Part shown: positions 6,692 to 7,886 of the stretch, piece after piece
How positions within the stretch are numbered: the stretch's first letter is position 1
Layout: each line of letters begins with the position of its first letter
Assembly (NCBI GenBank): GCA_021824855.1
Contig: JAKAJX010000144.1
Span: forward strand, 1-7,886
Source of the DNA: Bacteroidota bacterium
GTDB taxonomy: Bacteria; Bacteroidota; Bacteroidia; Chitinophagales; Chitinophagaceae
DNA length: 7,886 nt
Direction of reading: 5' to 3'
The notes under the pieces: model-generated
Seen by the model: only the letters and a program-made list of their open reading frames with translations
Databases searched by the model: none
What the model was told of the DNA's origin: nothing
Position numbers and translations under genes: made by a program

Positions 6692-7351
6692 ATGCCTATT
6701 CATCCATTAAATTTCAAAAAAATAGTATTTCTGAATATCTATCTTACTATCGCTCTATTTTCATGTGCGCAAAAAAAAACTACCATGAACACAACAACCA
6801 ACCTTTCGGCAATAAAAACTGATACAGCTACATTTGGAGAAGGCTGCTTTTGGTGTACAGAAGCATTTTTTCAGAGATTAAAAGGTGTATTAAAAGTTAC
6901 CAGTGGCTACGGCGGTGGATTTGTAGAAAACCCAACTTACGAGCAGGTTTGCGACCATACAACCGGGCATGTTGAATTGGCTGAAATTATTTACGATCCA
7001 TCGGTAATTAGTTTTGATGAATTATTAGAAGTATTTTGGAAAACACACGACCCAACTACTGCCAATAGACAAGGAAATGATATAGGACCTCAATACAAAA
7101 GTGTTATTTATTATCATAACTTATTGCAAAAAGAAAAAGCCGAACACTATAAAGCCGAATTGGCAAAAAGTGGTGCTTGGAACAATCCCATTATTACTGC
7201 TATTGAACCATTTAAAAACTTTTATCCTGCCGAAAATTATCATCAAAATTACTATAACGATAATCCCAATCAGGGTTATTGCCGATTTGTGATACAACCT
7301 AAGCTTGAGAAATTTGAAAAAGTATTTAAATCAAAGCTAAAAAATCAATAA
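6692..7351 (+). CDS. msrA: Peptide-methionine (S)-S-oxide reductase MsrA, predicted lipoprotein
   Basis: MsrA reduces methionine-S-sulfoxide in oxidised proteins. The catalytic motif is GEGCFWCTEAFF, with nucleophile C52, a second cysteine C55 and the conserved Glu E57. Family blocks follow: GYGGGFVENPTYEQVC, TGHVELAEIIYDP, FWKTHDPTTANRQGNDIGPQYKS and YHQNYYNDNPNQGYCRF, with C197 a candidate recycling cysteine. The N-terminus MPIHPLNFKKIVFLNIYLTI then ALFSC resembles a lipoprotein signal peptide with the lipidated cysteine at C25. The enzyme probably acts in the periplasm or on an envelope membrane. I chose the ATG at 6692 because it gives a compact signal peptide. The frame also has an earlier ATG at 6635, which would add 19 mostly hydrophobic residues. 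A later ATG at 6785 would give a cytosolic form of 188 residues. A run of nine A (6771-6779) directly follows the lipobox. The gene diverges from the membrane-protein gene; the 6523-6691 spacer holds no promoter I can call confidently. Confidence 0.94.
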   Translation: MPIHPLNFKKIVFLNIYLTIALFSCAQKKTTMNTTTNLSAIKTDTATFGEGCFWCTEAFFQRLKGVLKVTSGYGGGFVENPTYEQVCDHTTGHVELAEIIYDPSVISFDELLEVFWKTHDPTTANRQGNDIGPQYKSVIYYHNLLQKEKAEHYKAELAKSGAWNNPIITAIEPFKNFYPAENYHQNYYNDNPNQGYCRFVIQPKLEKFEKVFKSKLKNQ

Positions 7352-7427
7352 AAAAATTTAATTAGAAATTAGGATACTTTTTATTGCTGAATAACATTGC
7401 AAAAACCGAATAGCTTATTTTTAATGC

Positions 7428-7886
7428 ATGAATAAGAAGTTTATATTTTTTGCTTCAATTATATTTTCGTTGTACGCAACCTCTTTTGCACAAACAAGTG
7501 AAAAGAAAAACACATTTACCCATGCCGATACTTTACGTGGAAGTTTAAATGAAAATAGAGATTGGTGGGATGTATTGCGTTATGATATAACCGTTAAACC
7601 TGATTTTGAAACTAAGACGATTGAAGGAAAAGTTGCTATTACATTTTCCCCTTTAAAAGAAAAGAAAACAATTCAAATAGATTTACAATCACCATTGATA
7701 ATTGATTCCGTTCTTCATCTAAAAAGTAAACAATCATTCTCGAAAGTGGATAGTAATGTGTGGTTAATACAACTAAAAACTTTAAGCAAAAAAATAACAA
7801 AAGGAAAAGAACCCGTTTCAGTAACAATACCAGATGAAAAAATAGTCATTTATTATCATGGCAAACCTCGTGAAGCAAAATTTCCG
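7428..7886 (+). CDS. M1 family metallopeptidase, N-terminal part (3' partial)
   Basis: This reading frame begins at ATG 7428 and runs open off the right edge, giving 153 residues. A signal peptide is clear: MNKKFIFFASIIFSLYATSFA, with probable cleavage before QTSEKK. The mature start contains RDWWDVLRYDITVKPDFETK followed by TIEGKVAITF, the typical beginning of the M1 (aminopeptidase N-like) N-terminal beta domain. Near the edge IVIYYHGKPREAKFP matches the YYHGKPxxAxxPPWDGG block common in Bacteroidota M1 enzymes. The zinc site (HExxH, 18 residues, E) and the GAMEN-type motif would lie beyond the window, so catalytic competence cannot be judged. The role would be trimming N-terminal residues from peptides in the periplasm or outside the cell. 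An ATG at 7424 is in another frame and stops after three codons. The 76-nt gap after msrA shows no strong terminator, so read-through from msrA is possible. Confidence 0.87.
   Translation, partial: MNKKFIFFASIIFSLYATSFAQTSEKKNTFTHADTLRGSLNENRDWWDVLRYDITVKPDFETKTIEGKVAITFSPLKEKKTIQIDLQSPLIIDSVLHLKSKQSFSKVDSNVWLIQLKTLSKKITKGKEPVSVTIPDEKIVIYYHGKPREAKFP

Noticed and set aside
7101..7292. 63-codon plus-strand ORF
   Set aside because: Overlaps msrA in another frame, covering conserved MsrA blocks. The translation is repetitive (Lys/Ile/Leu) and has no independent support.
7416..7423. TATTTTTA as a promoter for the M1 peptidase gene
   Set aside because: One mismatch to TAnnTTTG and a TTG only 16 nt upstream. 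It would start transcription almost at the start codon, and AT-rich spacers give such matches by chance.
7639..7827. 62-codon minus-strand ORF
   Set aside because: Antisense to the M1 peptidase N-terminal domain, whose frame is supported by a signal peptide and family motifs. The leucine/phenylalanine-rich reading comes from lysine/glutamate codons on the other strand.

Overview
The window looks like chromosomal DNA from an AT-rich member of the Bacteroidota, roughly one third G+C by eye. Three things point there. The receptor, lipoprotein MsrA and M1 peptidase sequences are of the types usual in that phylum. Genes start behind A/T-rich leaders without clear Shine-Dalgarno sequences. The serine tRNA has an exact Bacteroidota-type promoter (TTTG, 19 nt, TAnnTTTG). 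I cannot assign an order or genus from the sequence alone.

Layout, left to right. Positions 1-1530 (+) hold the C-terminal barrel of a TonB-dependent receptor, best matching the ferric-citrate (FecA-like) type and cut by the left edge. It converges on a two-CBS-domain protein (1555-1986, -) with a 24-nt gap. A tRNA-Ser(UGA) lies at 2091-2175 (+), divergent from the CBS gene. Next on the minus strand is a stand-alone PLP enzyme of the molybdenum-cofactor-sulfurase type, a branch of the class V aminotransferases (2233-3612). A strong intrinsic terminator (3735-3766) then ends the minus-strand transcript of mutS2 (3873-5981), whose product has no Smr nuclease domain. Upstream of mutS2 in the same direction is an unrecognised four-helix membrane protein (6064-6522). 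On the plus strand, divergent from it, is a predicted lipoprotein methionine sulfoxide reductase A (6692-7351), followed by the N-terminus of an exported M1-family metallopeptidase (7428 to the right edge).

The genes do not form one pathway. They are mostly single housekeeping or envelope genes: iron uptake, nucleotide-sensing CBS module, serine decoding, sulfur transfer, ribosome/DNA maintenance, repair of oxidised envelope proteins, and peptide hydrolysis. I see no insertion sequence, phage gene, CRISPR array, toxin-antitoxin pair or defence cassette, and nothing I would call a new biological system. The points most worth checking are the MOCOS-like desulfurase without a MOSC partner, the Smr-less MutS2 followed by an unexplained in-frame open stretch, the tRNA promoter that places transcription start at about the mature 5' end, and the A9 run just after the MsrA lipobox.
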